A stretch of 64,000 bases of DNA from Acinetobacter sp. ANC 5054. GTDB taxonomy: Bacteria; Pseudomonadota; Gammaproteobacteria; Pseudomonadales; Moraxellaceae. A model generated the notes under the pieces. That model did not search any database, was not told where the DNA came from, and saw only the letters and a list, made by a program, of their open reading frames with translations. Location: assembly GCF_002135295.1 (NCBI RefSeq), contig NZ_NEGG01000004.1, positions 141,994-205,993 on the forward strand. Direction: 5' to 3'. This document shows, piece after piece, positions 8,641-18,378 of this stretch (positions are counted from its first letter, which is position 1; the number at the start of each line of letters is the position of its first letter). The position numbers were made by a program, and so were the translations under genes.

Positions 8641-10845
8641 CTATGCATTCTGTCCTGCAAACTTTGCACGTGCTGCATGAAGTTTTTTATAGCTATCGAT
8701 CAGACGTAAATGACGATCTAAGCCCTCAAGCTGCATATTGGTTTCAGTGAGACCATAGAAACGAATGCTGCCGTCCATCGAACCAATCACAGCATCCATA
8801 CGTTCATCACCGAACATGCGACGGAAATTTGGCTCATAATCATTGAGATCTAAATCGTCATCCAATTCAACTTCTAAAACGACATTCATACATTGATAGA
8901 ACAAGCCACGTTCTACCGTGTTGGTGTTGTATTGCAAGAAGGTTTCGACCAATTCTTTTGCTTCTTCAAATTCTTGTAGCACAATATAGATCAACAGTTT
9001 TAGCTCAAGAACCGTTAATTGTCCCCACACCGTATTATCATCAAACTCGATACCAATGAGCGTCACAATATCCGTGTAATCATCGACTTCGAGTTCTTCT
9101 AAACGTTCGGCCAATGAAACTAACTCGTCTTCATCTAAACGATGAAGATTCAAGATATCTTCACGGAAGTCCAAAGCTTTATTGGTATTGTCCCAAACAA
9201 GGTCTTCTACCAAATACACTTCAGAATAACCCGGCACCAAGATACGGCAAGCTGTCGCACCTAAGTGTTGATACACTGCCATATAAACTTCTTTGCCCAT
9301 TTCTTCCAAAATCGCAAACATTGCGGCAGCTTCTTCCGCATTGGCATGTTCACCTTCAGATGTGAAATCCCACTCGACAAAGTCATAGTCCGATTTTGCG
9401 CTAAAGAACTTCCATGACACCAAGCCGCTTGAGTCAATAAAATGTTCAACGAAGTTGTTTGGTTCAGTAACCGCATTTGAGCTAAAGGTTGGTTTTGGTA
9501 AATCATTTAAACCTTCAAAACTACGACCTTGTAGTAACTCAGTCAAACTACGCTCTAATGCAACCTCTAGTTTAGGGTGTGCGCCAAAAGAAGCGAATAC
9601 ACCACCTGTACGTGGGTTCATGAGCGTCACACACATCACTGGGTATTGACCACCTAATGAGGCATCTTTTACCAGAACTGGGAACCCTTGCTCTTCTAAA
9701 CCTTTAATGCCTGCGACAATACTCGGATATTTCGCCAATACTTCTGCTGGCACATCTGGTAAAGCCAGCTCACCTTCCAAAATCTCACGTTTCACTGCAC
9801 GCTCGAAAATTTCAGATAAACATTGTACTTGTGCTTCAGCTAAGGTGTTCCCTGCACTCATACCATTTGAAAGGTAAAGGTTTTCAATTAAGTTTGATGG
9901 GAAATAAACGGTTTCACCATCTGAATGACGTACAAATGGTAATGAGCAAATACCACGTTCCGTATTACCTGAGTTGGTATCAAATAAATGCGTGCCTAAC
10001 AACTCATCTTCAGGGTTATAAATTTCACATGTGTAGTCATCTAAGATTTCTACAGGTAACTCGCCTTCTGGACCCGGTTGGAACCATTTTTCATCTGGAT
10101 AATGCACAAAATCTGCATTGGCAATCTCTTCACCCCAAAACTGATCATTATAGAAGAAGTTACAGTTTAGACGCTCAATGAACTCACCCAATGCTGATGC
10201 TAAAGCACTTTCTTTAGTTGAGCCCTTACCATTGGTAAAACACATCGGAGACTGCGCATCACGAATATGCAATGACCAAACATTGGGTACGATATTACGC
10301 CATGACGCAATTTCAATTTTCATGCCTAAACCAGCCAAAATACCCGACATATTGGCAATAGTTTCTTCTAATGGCAGATCTTTACCCGGAATAAACGTCG
10401 TACTTTCTGACGCTAAGTTTGGCATGAGCAAAGCTTGTGCATCTGCATCAATGCTTTCGACTTCTTCAATGACAAACTCAGGACCGGTTTGAATGACTTT
10501 TTTAACCGTACAACGGTCAATTGAGCGCAAAATACCTTGACGATCTTTTTCAGAAATATCAGATGGTAGTTCGACTTGAATTTTGAAAATTTGCTTGTAG
10601 CGATTTTCAGGATCAACAATATTGTTCTGAGATAAACGAATATTGTCGGTAGGAATGTCTCGCGCTGCACAATAGACTTTCACAAAGTATGCCGCACAGA
10701 GTGCTGAAGATGCCAAAAAGTAATCGAATGGTCCGGGAGCAGAGCCATCCCCTTTGTAGCGAATTGGCTGATCGGCAATTACCGTAAAGTCATCAAATTT
10801 CGCTTCTTGTCGAAGGTTATCGAGATAATTAACCTTAATTTCCAT
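8641..10845 (-). CDS. OsmC domain / YcaO domain fusion protein
   Basis: The 734-residue protein is made of two parts. Residues 1-135 are OsmC-like: Cys50 (SSALCAAYF) and Cys112 (DRCTVKKVI) sit where the peroxidatic and resolving cysteines of OsmC/Ohr proteins lie. From about residue 149 the chain follows E. coli YcaO closely (FIPGKDLPLEETIA, NVWSLHIRD, FTNGKGSTKESALASALGEF, SNGMSAGNTLAEA, DSSGLVSWKFF) and extends to a helical C-terminal part. YcaO domains use ATP to activate amide backbones; E. coli YcaO helps RimO methylthiolate ribosomal protein S12. The OsmC part could link this to redox state, which is inference. The gene stands alone and is divergent from the tRNA gene. Confidence 0.93.
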   Translation of the reverse strand: MEIKVNYLDNLRQEAKFDDFTVIADQPIRYKGDGSAPGPFDYFLASSALCAAYFVKVYCAARDIPTDNIRLSQNNIVDPENRYKQIFKIQVELPSDISEKDRQGILRSIDRCTVKKVIQTGPEFVIEEVESIDADAQALLMPNLASESTTFIPGKDLPLEETIANMSGILAGLGMKIEIASWRNIVPNVWSLHIRDAQSPMCFTNGKGSTKESALASALGEFIERLNCNFFYNDQFWGEEIANADFVHYPDEKWFQPGPEGELPVEILDDYTCEIYNPEDELLGTHLFDTNSGNTERGICSLPFVRHSDGETVYFPSNLIENLYLSNGMSAGNTLAEAQVQCLSEIFERAVKREILEGELALPDVPAEVLAKYPSIVAGIKGLEEQGFPVLVKDASLGGQYPVMCVTLMNPRTGGVFASFGAHPKLEVALERSLTELLQGRSFEGLNDLPKPTFSSNAVTEPNNFVEHFIDSSGLVSWKFFSAKSDYDFVEWDFTSEGEHANAEEAAAMFAILEEMGKEVYMAVYQHLGATACRILVPGYSEVYLVEDLVWDNTNKALDFREDILNLHRLDEDELVSLAERLEELEVDDYTDIVTLIGIEFDDNTVWGQLTVLELKLLIYIVLQEFEEAKELVETFLQYNTNTVERGLFYQCMNVVLEVELDDDLDLNDYEPNFRRMFGDERMDAVIGSMDGSIRFYGLTETNMQLEGLDRHLRLIDSYKKLHAARAKFAGQNA

Positions 10846-11186
10846 GTGGGCACCTAAATATTTTTATGTGTCAGTGCAACACATAAAAATGCAAAAACAT
10901 AAGCCAATTTACAGCAGGAAAAGGACTTAAAAAATGAAGCCCGTACACATGGCCACAAACTTGGCAGGTACAGGCGAGAATGGAGCGTATTATAAGGTCT
11001 TTTTGGTTGATTGATAAATTCTATTCTCCCAGACCTTTCAGATTTGGTCGACGCATAGTTTCGTATTCGTGCAAATTTCTTTATAGATCAAGTTTTTTAA
11101 TTGTATTTAACCGACTTACTACACCGCATCAATTTTATTCAAAGCATGGAATTGTTGCGTTAGTGTGCAGCCGTGAAGAAAAAGGC

Positions 11187-11215
11187 TTGTCTTTTAAAAA
11201 AATCTTCGCTAGTAT
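11187..11215 (+). promoter_or_regulatory. Promoter of the tRNA gene
   Basis: TTGTCT (11187-11192), a 17-base spacer and TAGTAT (11210-11215) are followed by a GC-containing discriminator (GCTTTGCG), as in stable-RNA promoters. The tRNA starts 45 bases further on. The remaining gap from 10846 to 11186 shows no convincing gene; a plus-strand frame at 10980-11228 overlaps the promoter and lacks support. Confidence 0.6.
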
Positions 11216-11259
11216 GCTTTGCGTCTGAACTTGTTGATATATAACGCTTTCAGAATATA

Positions 11260-11336
<77 letters not shown>

Positions 11337-11344
11337 TATAAAAC

Positions 11345-11379
11345 AACCTCTTACGTGCATTAATCGTAAGGGGTTTTTT
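11345..11379 (+). terminator. Terminator of the tRNA gene
   Basis: 11-bp stem AACCTCTTACG/CGTAAGGGGTT (one G-U) followed by TTTT, 8 bases after the CCA end. Confidence 0.9.
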
Positions 11380-11672
11380 ATTGCTTAAATCAATGTAAGC
11401 ACTGTATAAGCAAAAATGACTCTAGAATAGCAATTACAAAGGGTTGAATAAAATTAATTGATTAACCGAGAGTTCTGATAGAAATTTAAAAAAGCTTAAC
11501 AAAAACTTTAATTATAAATTCAATTTCAGGGGGACTTTTTTATTATGAATAATTTGACTAGTAGATGAATCACTGATACCTAAAAACGATTACTCAATCT
11601 CTAATAAGTAAAAGTTAAATGATTCATCACCTAAAGATATATTATATTAATCACTCAAATATTGAACAAAAA
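11380..11672. other. AT-rich intergenic region with no gene seen
   Basis: About 290 bases between the tRNA terminator and the microprotein gene. No frame with a ribosome-binding site, no tRNA and no strong hairpin was found. A GGGGGACTTTTTTA stretch at about 11530 is not preceded by a clear stem. Confidence 0.4.
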
Positions 11673-11786
11673 TTAAGATTCAACTTGTTCTGGCTTTCTT
11701 AAATCCAAATAAAATTCGATTAATGACCAAATTGTGATCAAAGCAAACATTACAACAGCAAACATGATAGCAGTTAAATAGATCAT
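11673..11786 (-). CDS. 37-residue single-pass membrane microprotein
   Basis: A short frame beginning MIYLTAIMFAVVMFALITIW, so nearly the whole first half is a membrane helix. It is followed by a charged amphipathic tail ending RKPEQVES. GGAG lies 9 bases before the ATG at 11786, which is good translational evidence for so short a frame. Single-helix peptides of this type often sit as accessory subunits or regulators of membrane complexes (compare CydX or KdpF in general plan), but no partner gene is adjacent, so no role is assigned. It is divergent from the acyltransferase gene. Confidence 0.6.
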   Translation of the reverse strand: MIYLTAIMFAVVMFALITIWSLIEFYLDLRKPEQVES

Positions 11787-12092
11787 GATTGAGTTCTCCG
11801 TCAAAATACAGGATAAAAAGTTAAGCTAATAAAAAACAACCTACGACAAAAGTCTAATAATTATTCATCTGTATGCATAGAGACATTTCTTATTTTTTTA
11901 ATAGTATTTTTATCTCTTATAATAGTTTCCCTGTATAGTTTTAAATCAATTATTATAAATAACGATTAATCAAATGCGGTGAGTGCCGAAATTTTATACC
12001 TTAGGACAGTTCCATAAGCTACCGAAAAGCGCTTGACTCCTTCAACAAACTGGCAGAAATTACACCTTTTTAAAGTCACCGTTTCATTCATT

Positions 12093-12662
12093 ATGTTGAA
12101 AAAGTTTATTGGCGAATCCGCATTTAAATTAGCCGGCTGGAAATACCACGTAGAGCCTGATATTTTAGAAAACAAGCAAGTCATTGTGGGCTTTGAACAT
12201 ACCTCAATGATGGATGCAGTACTATCACTTGCGCTTTGCCAAATATACGATATTAAAATTCATACACTAATCAAAAAAGAACTATTCAAAGGTCCTTTTA
12301 AACCTGTATTAGAAGCCATCGGCGGGATCCCTGTCGATCGTAAAGCCAATAAAGACATCGTGACCCAAATGGTTGAGCACTTTGAAGGCAACGAAAAATT
12401 CAACTTGGTGATTGCACCTGAAGCAACGCGTGCTGAGCGCGGTGAAGCACGTAAACCGATTCGTACTGGTTTTTGGTATATTGCCAAAGCCGCGGGAGTG
12501 CCAATTGTATTCATGTATGCCAACTCTCGAACCAAACAAGGTGGCATTTTCGGGAAAATCTATCCAACAGATTTAGACCATGACTTAGCACTGATGAAAC
12601 AACTGTATAAAGAAAAAGTTGGCTTAGATATCGTGATTCCAGAACCAAAAATTAAAGATTAA
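12093..12662 (+). CDS. 1-acyl-sn-glycerol-3-phosphate acyltransferase family protein (PlsC-like)
   Basis: The 189-residue protein starts at the ATG at 12093, which gives a family-like N terminus; the frame is open to 12033. The acyltransferase motif I is seen as EHTSMMD (HxxxxD, about residues 35-41 of the chosen product). Later motifs are GGIPVDR and IAPEATRAERG, matching the glycerol-phosphate-binding and substrate blocks. There is no strong transmembrane segment, and the protein is shorter than PlsC (about 245), resembling the short acyltransferases of this superfamily. It probably transfers an acyl group to a lysophospholipid or a related acceptor at the inner membrane; the exact substrate is not evident. 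Confidence 0.85.
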   Translation: MLKKFIGESAFKLAGWKYHVEPDILENKQVIVGFEHTSMMDAVLSLALCQIYDIKIHTLIKKELFKGPFKPVLEAIGGIPVDRKANKDIVTQMVEHFEGNEKFNLVIAPEATRAERGEARKPIRTGFWYIAKAAGVPIVFMYANSRTKQGGIFGKIYPTDLDHDLALMKQLYKEKVGLDIVIPEPKIKD

Positions 12663-12671
12663 TCTTTAAAA

Positions 12672-12713
12672 GGGATTTCCATTCGAAAGCATCTACATTC
12701 GAATGGATATCCC
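12672..12713. other. Long perfect hairpin without U-tract
   Basis: GGGATTTCCATTCGAA (12672-12687) pairs with TTCGAATGGATATCCC (12698-12713) over 16 positions with a single T-T mismatch and a 10-base loop. It lies 9 bases after the acyltransferase stop. The following bases are C-rich rather than a T-run, so classical intrinsic termination is not assured. Confidence 0.75.
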
Positions 12714-12950
12714 CCCCCTCACCAACGATCTTTAGCTTGATAACTTTCCTGCTTATTTTATTCAATTAAACTGTTTTGATTTTAGTGATTTGTTCAAAAA
12801 TTAATGCAGCTCATAATTTATCAGAAAAAATCATATCTTTTTAAGCCTTTACCTATTTACATAATTTGTGGTTCTTACTCAAGCGGTATCAATAATCATA
12901 GCAATCTGAACATTTTTTTTTCATCTATTCATTTCCTGAAATCCAGCACT

Positions 12951-12979
12951 TTCACACAAAAAAGCCATTATGGTAGAAT
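12951..12979 (+). promoter_or_regulatory. Probable yebC promoter
   Basis: TTCACA (12951-12956), a 17-base spacer and TAGAAT (12974-12979), 50 bases before the yebC ATG. The rest of the 12714-13028 gap is AT-rich; a 62-codon frame at 12804 has no ribosome-binding site and is not called. Confidence 0.5.
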
Positions 12980-13028
12980 TTGCTCAATTTGATAGGCATA
13001 AGGCCAATCTACAAGGAGCATATTTCGC

Positions 13029-13781
13029 ATGGCGGGTCATTCCAAGTGGGCTAATACTAAGCATCGTAAAGCAAAACAAGATGCGAGCCGCGCTAAAGTA
13101 TTCACAAAATTCATCCGTGAAATCGTTACAGCTGCACGTTTAGGCGGTGGTGATGTTGCCTCTAACCCACGTTTACGTGCTGTTGTTGAAAAAGCATTAG
13201 TTGCAAACATGACACGTGACACCATCAACCGTGCCATCCAACGTGGTGTTGGCGGTGAAGAAAATGCTGATCTAAAAGAAGTAACTTACGAAGGTTATGG
13301 CGTAGGTGGTGTTGCTGTAATTATCGAAACAATGACCGACAACTTGAACCGTACTGTTCCTGATGTTCGCCACTGTTTCTCTAAAACTGATGGTAACTTA
13401 GGTACCGCTGGTTCTGTTGCATACATGTTTACCAAACGTGGTGAGATTACTTTTGAAGATGTTTCTTTAGAAGATCAAATCATGGACATCGCGTTAGAAG
13501 CAGGTGCTGAAGATATCGAAGTGGACGAAGAAGAAATTTTAGTCATTACAACACCTGAAACTTTTGGTGAAGTACAAGATGCCTTAACAGCAGCAGGTTT
13601 AAAATCTGATAACGCCGAAGTAGTGATGAACCCTTCAACTAAAGCGTTGATTTCAGATATCGAACAAGCGAAGAAAATCATCAAAATGATTGATATGTTT
13701 GAAGATCTAGATGATGTTCAAAACGTGTATACCAACGTTGAGTTCACAGATGAAGTAATGGCTGAATTAGAAGCGCTATAA
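13029..13781 (+). CDS. yebC: YebC/PmpR family protein (TACO1-like)
   Basis: The 250-residue protein starts [19 protein letters not shown], the hallmark N terminus of the family. It continues with [26 protein letters not shown] and [19 protein letters not shown]. Members bind DNA and act as transcriptional regulators (PmpR of Pseudomonas), and the family is also tied to relief of ribosome stalling, like mitochondrial TACO1. The start is fixed by AAGGAG 8 bases upstream. In many gammaproteobacteria yebC neighbours ruvC; here the two are 9 kb apart. A strong terminator follows. Confidence 0.95.
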   Translation: MAGHSKWANTKHRKAKQDASRAKVFTKFIREIVTAARLGGGDVASNPRLRAVVEKALVANMTRDTINRAIQRGVGGEENADLKEVTYEGYGVGGVAVIIETMTDNLNRTVPDVRHCFSKTDGNLGTAGSVAYMFTKRGEITFEDVSLEDQIMDIALEAGAEDIEVDEEEILVITTPETFGEVQDALTAAGLKSDNAEVVMNPSTKALISDIEQAKKIIKMIDMFEDLDDVQNVYTNVEFTDEVMAELEAL

Positions 13782-13798
13782 TTCAATCGAGTGAAGTT

Positions 13799-13826
13799 AA
13801 AAACGCACCCATTGGTGCGTTTTTTA
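13799..13826 (+). terminator. Rho-independent terminator of yebC
   Basis: Stem AAACGCACC/GGTGCGTTT with a CATT loop and a T-run, 18 bases after the stop. Confidence 0.9.
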
Positions 13827-13872
13827 TTGCAATATCTTTTGTTTATTTCAAATCAAAAGTTAAGACAGTATT

Positions 13873-14343
13873 TTAGAGCTTATTGAGTAAGCCATTACAG
13901 TTAAAGACATTGTATTGTTTAATCACAAAACTGGAATGCAGTGCGACCACATGTTCAATTTTACCAATACGTTTGAGTAAAATTTCACTGTAATTTTCCA
14001 TATCCCGCGCAACCACTTCCACAATAAAATCCGCAGATTGCCCTGTCACTAAAAATGCATTTATCACTTCTGGAATGCTTTCGAGTTCTTCCAAGAATTT
14101 AGCGAAAGTATCAGTATCATGTTTACTCAGTGAGACTTGCAACAACACATGTAAGCTAAACCCCAGCTTCTGATAATTAATCTCACGTTTCAAGCCACTC
14201 ATGATGTTATGGTCAATCAATTGCTTGATACGTCGATGGACTGAACTGACCGATAAATTTACACGTTCTGAAAGCTCATTTAAATTGACATCTTCATGCG
14301 TCAAAATTTCTAAAATTTGTTTATCAAAACGGTCCAGTTCCAT
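13873..14343 (-). CDS. Lrp/AsnC family transcriptional regulator
   Basis: The start is the ATG at 14343, with GGAG 8 bases upstream; the frame extends upstream through a TTG that would include that site, so the shorter 156-residue product is chosen. The N-terminal winged helix-turn-helix reads LDRFDKQILEILTHEDVNLNE then LSERVNLSVSSVHRRIKQL. It is followed by the RAM (AsnC ligand-binding) domain with VNAFLVTGQSADFIVEVVARD-like strands. Such proteins sense amino acids and form dimers and octamers. No amino-acid transporter lies directly beside it, so its target is open. A second Lrp-type gene occurs at 51013. Confidence 0.92.
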   Translation of the reverse strand: MELDRFDKQILEILTHEDVNLNELSERVNLSVSSVHRRIKQLIDHNIMSGLKREINYQKLGFSLHVLLQVSLSKHDTDTFAKFLEELESIPEVINAFLVTGQSADFIVEVVARDMENYSEILLKRIGKIEHVVALHSSFVIKQYNVFNCNGLLNKL

Positions 14344-14824
14344 TTTTATTACTCCAGACAAATTTGAAAACTGCGTGCTAGATTTAAAGTCGACCAGACC
14401 ACGCTTTAAGTTTTCATGTTATTTTTAAATATAAAAGCCAGCAGTTAATTTGCATGTTTTCTCAGGTATAACATGCTTTATTGTAAAAAATAAGTCTTTT
14501 AAAGCTTTTATATATATTATTTCCCAATATTAACCATATTATTTGAATGTTTTTTCATCGGAAGTTAAATTTTAGTTTCTCGTTTGATGATTATGACTGC
14601 AACCGTGAAATGATTAACCACTTATCTGAAGATTGCATTTTTAGACAAACGTATATCAATTTTAATAATTTTAAATCATATATTTATTTTTACTGGAATA
14701 ATCAATATGTGACTGAGTTTACATACTCATTTTTCTCATCCTTTACATCAGCCTTGCATTGAATTAAAAAATATTCGCGGTTCATTTATTAAACAAAAAA
14801 CAATAACGATGGAATACAATAATC
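14344..14824. other. AT-rich intergenic region, no supported gene
   Basis: About 480 bases. A 71-codon plus-strand frame at 14547-14762 is rich in Phe, Tyr and Asn as expected of AT-rich noncoding DNA and has no ribosome-binding site. Promoters for the flanking genes must lie here but none is a clear match. Confidence 0.4.
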
Positions 14825-16144
14825 ATGGCAATTAAATCATTAAGCGCACTGACCTCTAAACTGAGTTCAGTACTCACACCTTCACTACAACTCAGTACAA
14901 TTACAACTACGGTTTCAAACCTACTTGCCCCACTAAAAACCTCAACTATCACTGATTCGCTCACAGGATTACTGGGTAATATCGGAAGCACAAAAAGCTT
15001 TGACTTTAGTGCCTTGACCAAAGCCCTCCCTCAAGTCATTAGCACCATTCAAAATTTGACATCGAATACAGGGTCAAATTCAGATGTCCTAAAAACACTC
15101 ATGAGCACCTTACAGCCTTTGCTTCAAAATTTAGGCAATAGCTCAAGCTCAACTGAAATGAATCAATTGGTTCAATCCTTACCCACCATTGTAAAAAGTT
15201 TACAAGGTTTGATTGGTAGTGCAGGTAATCAAGGAAATTTACCTGAAAATGTCAGCTCAGCAATTAAAGCCATTCAACCTTTACTTGATTTACTAGGCAA
15301 TGCTTCAGGATCTTCGGATTCCACTCAAATTATTGAAACCTTAAAGCAGGTACTGTAATATGCACAACCGATCATCGAATTGGTAGGCAATATCGGCTCT
15401 GGTGATATCGATTACGGCAAGTTAGCACAAGGTGCTACATCGGCCTTATTGCCTTTACTTGCTTCGATTAATAAAGGTGACTCCTCCATTGATATGGACC
15501 AACTTACCCATGTGCTACCAACGGTTGTTGGCAGCGTGACCAATTTAGTCAGCGCAATTTCAAAAGCAAATCAAGGGAATATTCCTGAAACCATTTCAGG
15601 TGTGATTAAAGGACTAAATCCTTTACTCGATATTTTGGCAAAAAGTGATGTAATTGATGCAGACCAAGCTCAAACCGTTAAGGCCGTTTATGATGTCTTA
15701 AACAGTGTAAATACAATTCTAGACTTTGCAAATAATCCTTCATTACTCACCCTTTCGTCTGACTTGGATAATGTGATTGATTCACTTAAACCTGTGATTG
15801 CATTAATGGATAGCAGTGGCGAAGCAAGCCAATTCTTAGACAATATTAACATTCCAAATATTGGAGATTTACTGGCCAATCTTGCACCAGAAAAAATCGA
15901 CTTGGGCTCTCTCAGCGACAAATTTGGACAGATTGGAGACACTATCACTGGTTCACTTCCAGATATCAGCGAACTCCTGCAAAATGTAGGTGGCTCATCG
16001 GGTAATTTCGACATCTCTACTTTGGTACCAAGTATTAGCGACGCATTGGGTCAAATTTTATATCCAATAAGCACCTTGCCGATTGATCACACTACCACTT
16101 CATTCAATCTATTAGATTTAAATACAACTCAATCCTACGTTTAA
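14825..16144 (+). pseudogene. Repetitive helical protein of unknown function, interrupted by an in-frame stop
   Basis: One continuous frame of 440 codons is broken by a TAA at 15356-15358. The upstream part (177 residues) and the downstream part (15359-16144) are in the same frame, and their repeat pattern runs across the stop. The chain is built of helical modules of about 50 residues. The module EMNQLVQSLPTIVKSLQGLI at residues 111-130 recurs downstream as DMDQLTHVLPTVVGSVTNLV, each followed by (N)QGN(L/I)PE and a PLLD(L/I)L block. A more diverged copy lies near residues 60-104. The downstream part has no ATG or ribosome-binding site of its own near 15380, which argues against a second gene. 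There is no signal peptide and no membrane helix. I do not recognise the family. Confidence 0.7.
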
Positions 16145-16177
16145 TAAATTTTAGGTTTAACGTCGAAATGTAGACAT

Positions 16178-16207
16178 AAAAAAACGCATCTTAAGATGCG
16201 TTTTTTA
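16178..16207. terminator. Bidirectional terminator
   Basis: AAAACGCATC/GATGCGTTTT with a TTAA loop and A/T runs on both sides, between the repeat-protein gene and the convergent GST gene. Confidence 0.9.
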
Positions 16208-16209
16208 TT

Positions 16210-16974
16210 TTAAACACCACGCCAATCCACACGAGCATTGCGCTCTGTTGCATAGATACGCCGTACATATTGACCCAAAGGTAAATCATTCAAAATCGCT
16301 TTATAAGCACGAAAATCCTCAGACAATGTCTCACCATGTTCTTTTTCCCATGGCGTGCCTTCAACTTCTAAAAGAGGCGCTAACATTGAACATACCGCGA
16401 TATCGGCCAAACCCAATCGATCACCAACAAAATAACGTCCACCCTGTTCGACCAAACGTAGATTTAATTGCTCGACGATTTCCTCAATCCGTTGACGTGA
16501 TTGTTCAACTTTATCTGTATCGAGCTTATAGCCTTTTGACACTAAAGCTTTAATAATTGGTTTTGAGTATTTTTCAAATTGTCTCAAATAGCCTTTTTCA
16601 CCAATCAAAATATCCAGTGATTCTTCACTTTCATTTAAGGTATGCGCAAGCCCCCATCGACGGACATGCTGACCGAGCTCAACTGTCCATTCATTAATTT
16701 CTAAAGCTTCTTCACGCAGTTTGGGATCTGGACGGATTAGGCTATGTTCTGGATAGACTTCATCTAAATACAGTGCAATTTGCGTCGAATCTGCAACCCA
16801 ATGTTCTTGGTCACGTAAAATAGGTAATTTGTTTTGCCCTGTTTTTAATTGTGCAAATGCCCGATGAACACCCGGCATAAGATTATGGGCAATATAGTCG
16901 AGCTCTTTATGATCGAGCAACCAGCGCGCCTTTTCACAAAAATGTGAGAGTGGAAACTGGTAGAGAGTACGCAT
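16210..16974 (-). CDS. Glutathione S-transferase family protein
   Basis: A 254-residue protein with the two GST domains. The N-terminal thioredoxin-like fold (about 1-75) has PLSHFCEKARWLLDHKEL, in which Ser/Cys sit at the usual glutathione-activating position, and LPILRDQEHWVADSTQIALYLDE, which contains the cis-Pro and the gamma-Glu-binding Asp-Ser. The helical C-terminal domain (about 90-235) contains GRYFVGDRLGLADIAVCSMLAPL, the conserved N-capping box region. It probably conjugates or reduces a small electrophile with glutathione in the cytoplasm; the substrate is unknown. It is longer than the common 200-220 residues. Confidence 0.88.
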   Translation of the reverse strand: MRTLYQFPLSHFCEKARWLLDHKELDYIAHNLMPGVHRAFAQLKTGQNKLPILRDQEHWVADSTQIALYLDEVYPEHSLIRPDPKLREEALEINEWTVELGQHVRRWGLAHTLNESEESLDILIGEKGYLRQFEKYSKPIIKALVSKGYKLDTDKVEQSRQRIEEIVEQLNLRLVEQGGRYFVGDRLGLADIAVCSMLAPLLEVEGTPWEKEHGETLSEDFRAYKAILNDLPLGQYVRRIYATERNARVDWRGV

Positions 16975-17247
16975 AAATGCTCCAATTTTTTGTTGTGACT
17001 GGCGTATTTAAAACCCCAGCAATTTTAGTGAGATACTTTAGTCACAGTCAGCTTTAAACACAATGTCATTTTTACACCAATGCTTCACTGTTTTGGCAAA
17101 CTCATTTGATCAGATAGTAAAATCATATCACCCTTCACCCTTTAGTTTTATGCAAGTTATGAAAACAAAAGCCAGATCACCTGACTTTATTATGGCTTTC
17201 ATGTAAAATCACCCACAATTTTTTTATAATACTTTGTGAGTTCTTTC

Positions 17248-18339
17248 ATGGGTTTTAACTGTGGTATTGTCGGCCTGCCGAACGTTGGTAAATCAACGCT
17301 TTTCAATGCATTAACCAAAGCTGCGATTGCTGCTGAAAACTTCCCATTCTGTACGATTGAACCAAACACAGGGATCGTTCCTGTGCCAGATCCACGTATG
17401 GACAAACTTGCAGAAATTGTAAATCCACAACGTGTTGTTCCAACGACAATGGAATTCGTTGACATTGCAGGTCTAGTTGCTGGTGCATCTAAAGGTGAAG
17501 GTTTAGGTAACCAATTCTTAGCAAACATTCGTGAAACTGATGCGATTGCGCACGTTGTACGTTGTTTTGAAGATGAAAATGTCATTCACGTGAACGGTAA
17601 AATTGACCCACTTGACGATATTGCAACCATCAATACTGAACTTGCACTTGCTGACATGGAAACAGTGACCAAAGCAGTGACACGTTTAGCTAAATCTGCA
17701 AAAGGCGGCGATAAAGAAGCCATTGCGACCAAAGCAGTTTTAGACAAAATTTTACCTTTACTCGATGAAGGCAAACCTGCACGTGCAGCTGATTTAGACG
17801 ATGACGAACGCAAATTGGTTCGTGGTTTTGGTCTAATGACATTAAAACCAACCATGTACATTGCAAACGTTGCTGAAGACGGTTTTGAAAACAACCCGCA
17901 TCTTGAAGCGGTTCAAAAATTAGCAGCTGAAGAAAATGCAATTGTGGTCCCACTTTGCAACCAAATCGAAGCTGAAATTTCATTGCTTGACGATGAAGAC
18001 CGTGCTGAATTCCTTGAAGCACTTGGTATGGAAGAACCTGGTCTAAACTTAGTCATCCGTGCAGGTTATGGCTTACTAGGCTTACAAACTTATTTCACAG
18101 CTGGTGTACAAGAAGTTCGTGCTTGGACAGTTAAAATTGGTGCGACTGCACCACAAGCAGCTGGTGTAATTCACACTGACTTCGAAAAAGGCTTTATTCG
18201 TGCTGAGTGTGTTGCATACAACGACTTCGTACAATACAACGGTGAAGCTGGTGCGAAAGAAGCAGGTAAATGGCGTTTAGAAGGTAAAACTTACATCGTT
18301 CAAGACGGTGATGTTCTACACTTCCGTTTCAACGTATAA
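17248..18339 (+). CDS. ychF: Redox-regulated ATPase YchF (Obg-like)
   Basis: A 363-residue P-loop protein, the same length as E. coli YchF. The ATG at 17248 gives [20 protein letters not shown], with the Walker A motif at about residues 9-16; a GTG four codons upstream is less likely. Further motifs are [18 protein letters not shown] (switch region), a coiled-coil middle and a TGS-like C terminus ([27 protein letters not shown]). YchF prefers ATP to GTP, binds ribosomes and dampens oxidative-stress responses in E. coli. A TATAAT at 17225-17230 may be the -10 box, giving a very short leader. Confidence 0.97.
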   Translation: MGFNCGIVGLPNVGKSTLFNALTKAAIAAENFPFCTIEPNTGIVPVPDPRMDKLAEIVNPQRVVPTTMEFVDIAGLVAGASKGEGLGNQFLANIRETDAIAHVVRCFEDENVIHVNGKIDPLDDIATINTELALADMETVTKAVTRLAKSAKGGDKEAIATKAVLDKILPLLDEGKPARAADLDDDERKLVRGFGLMTLKPTMYIANVAEDGFENNPHLEAVQKLAAEENAIVVPLCNQIEAEISLLDDEDRAEFLEALGMEEPGLNLVIRAGYGLLGLQTYFTAGVQEVRAWTVKIGATAPQAAGVIHTDFEKGFIRAECVAYNDFVQYNGEAGAKEAGKWRLEGKTYIVQDGDVLHFRFNV

Positions 18340-18348
18340 GTTGAATAC

Positions 18349-18378
18349 ACAAAAAGCCAGCATTACGCTGGCTTTTTT
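18349..18378 (+). terminator. Rho-independent terminator of ychF
   Basis: Stem AAAAAGCCAGC/GCTGGCTTTTT with an ATTAC loop. The same stem sequence is used again at 19121-19150. Confidence 0.9.

Noticed and set aside
10980-11228. 82-codon plus-strand frame
   Set aside because: It overlaps the tRNA promoter, has biased AT-rich composition and no ribosome-binding site.
12804-12992. 62-codon plus-strand frame before yebC
   Set aside because: It runs through the likely yebC promoter and lacks a ribosome-binding site.
14547-14762. 71-codon plus-strand frame
   Set aside because: Phe/Tyr/Asn-rich as in random AT-rich DNA, with no ribosome-binding site.
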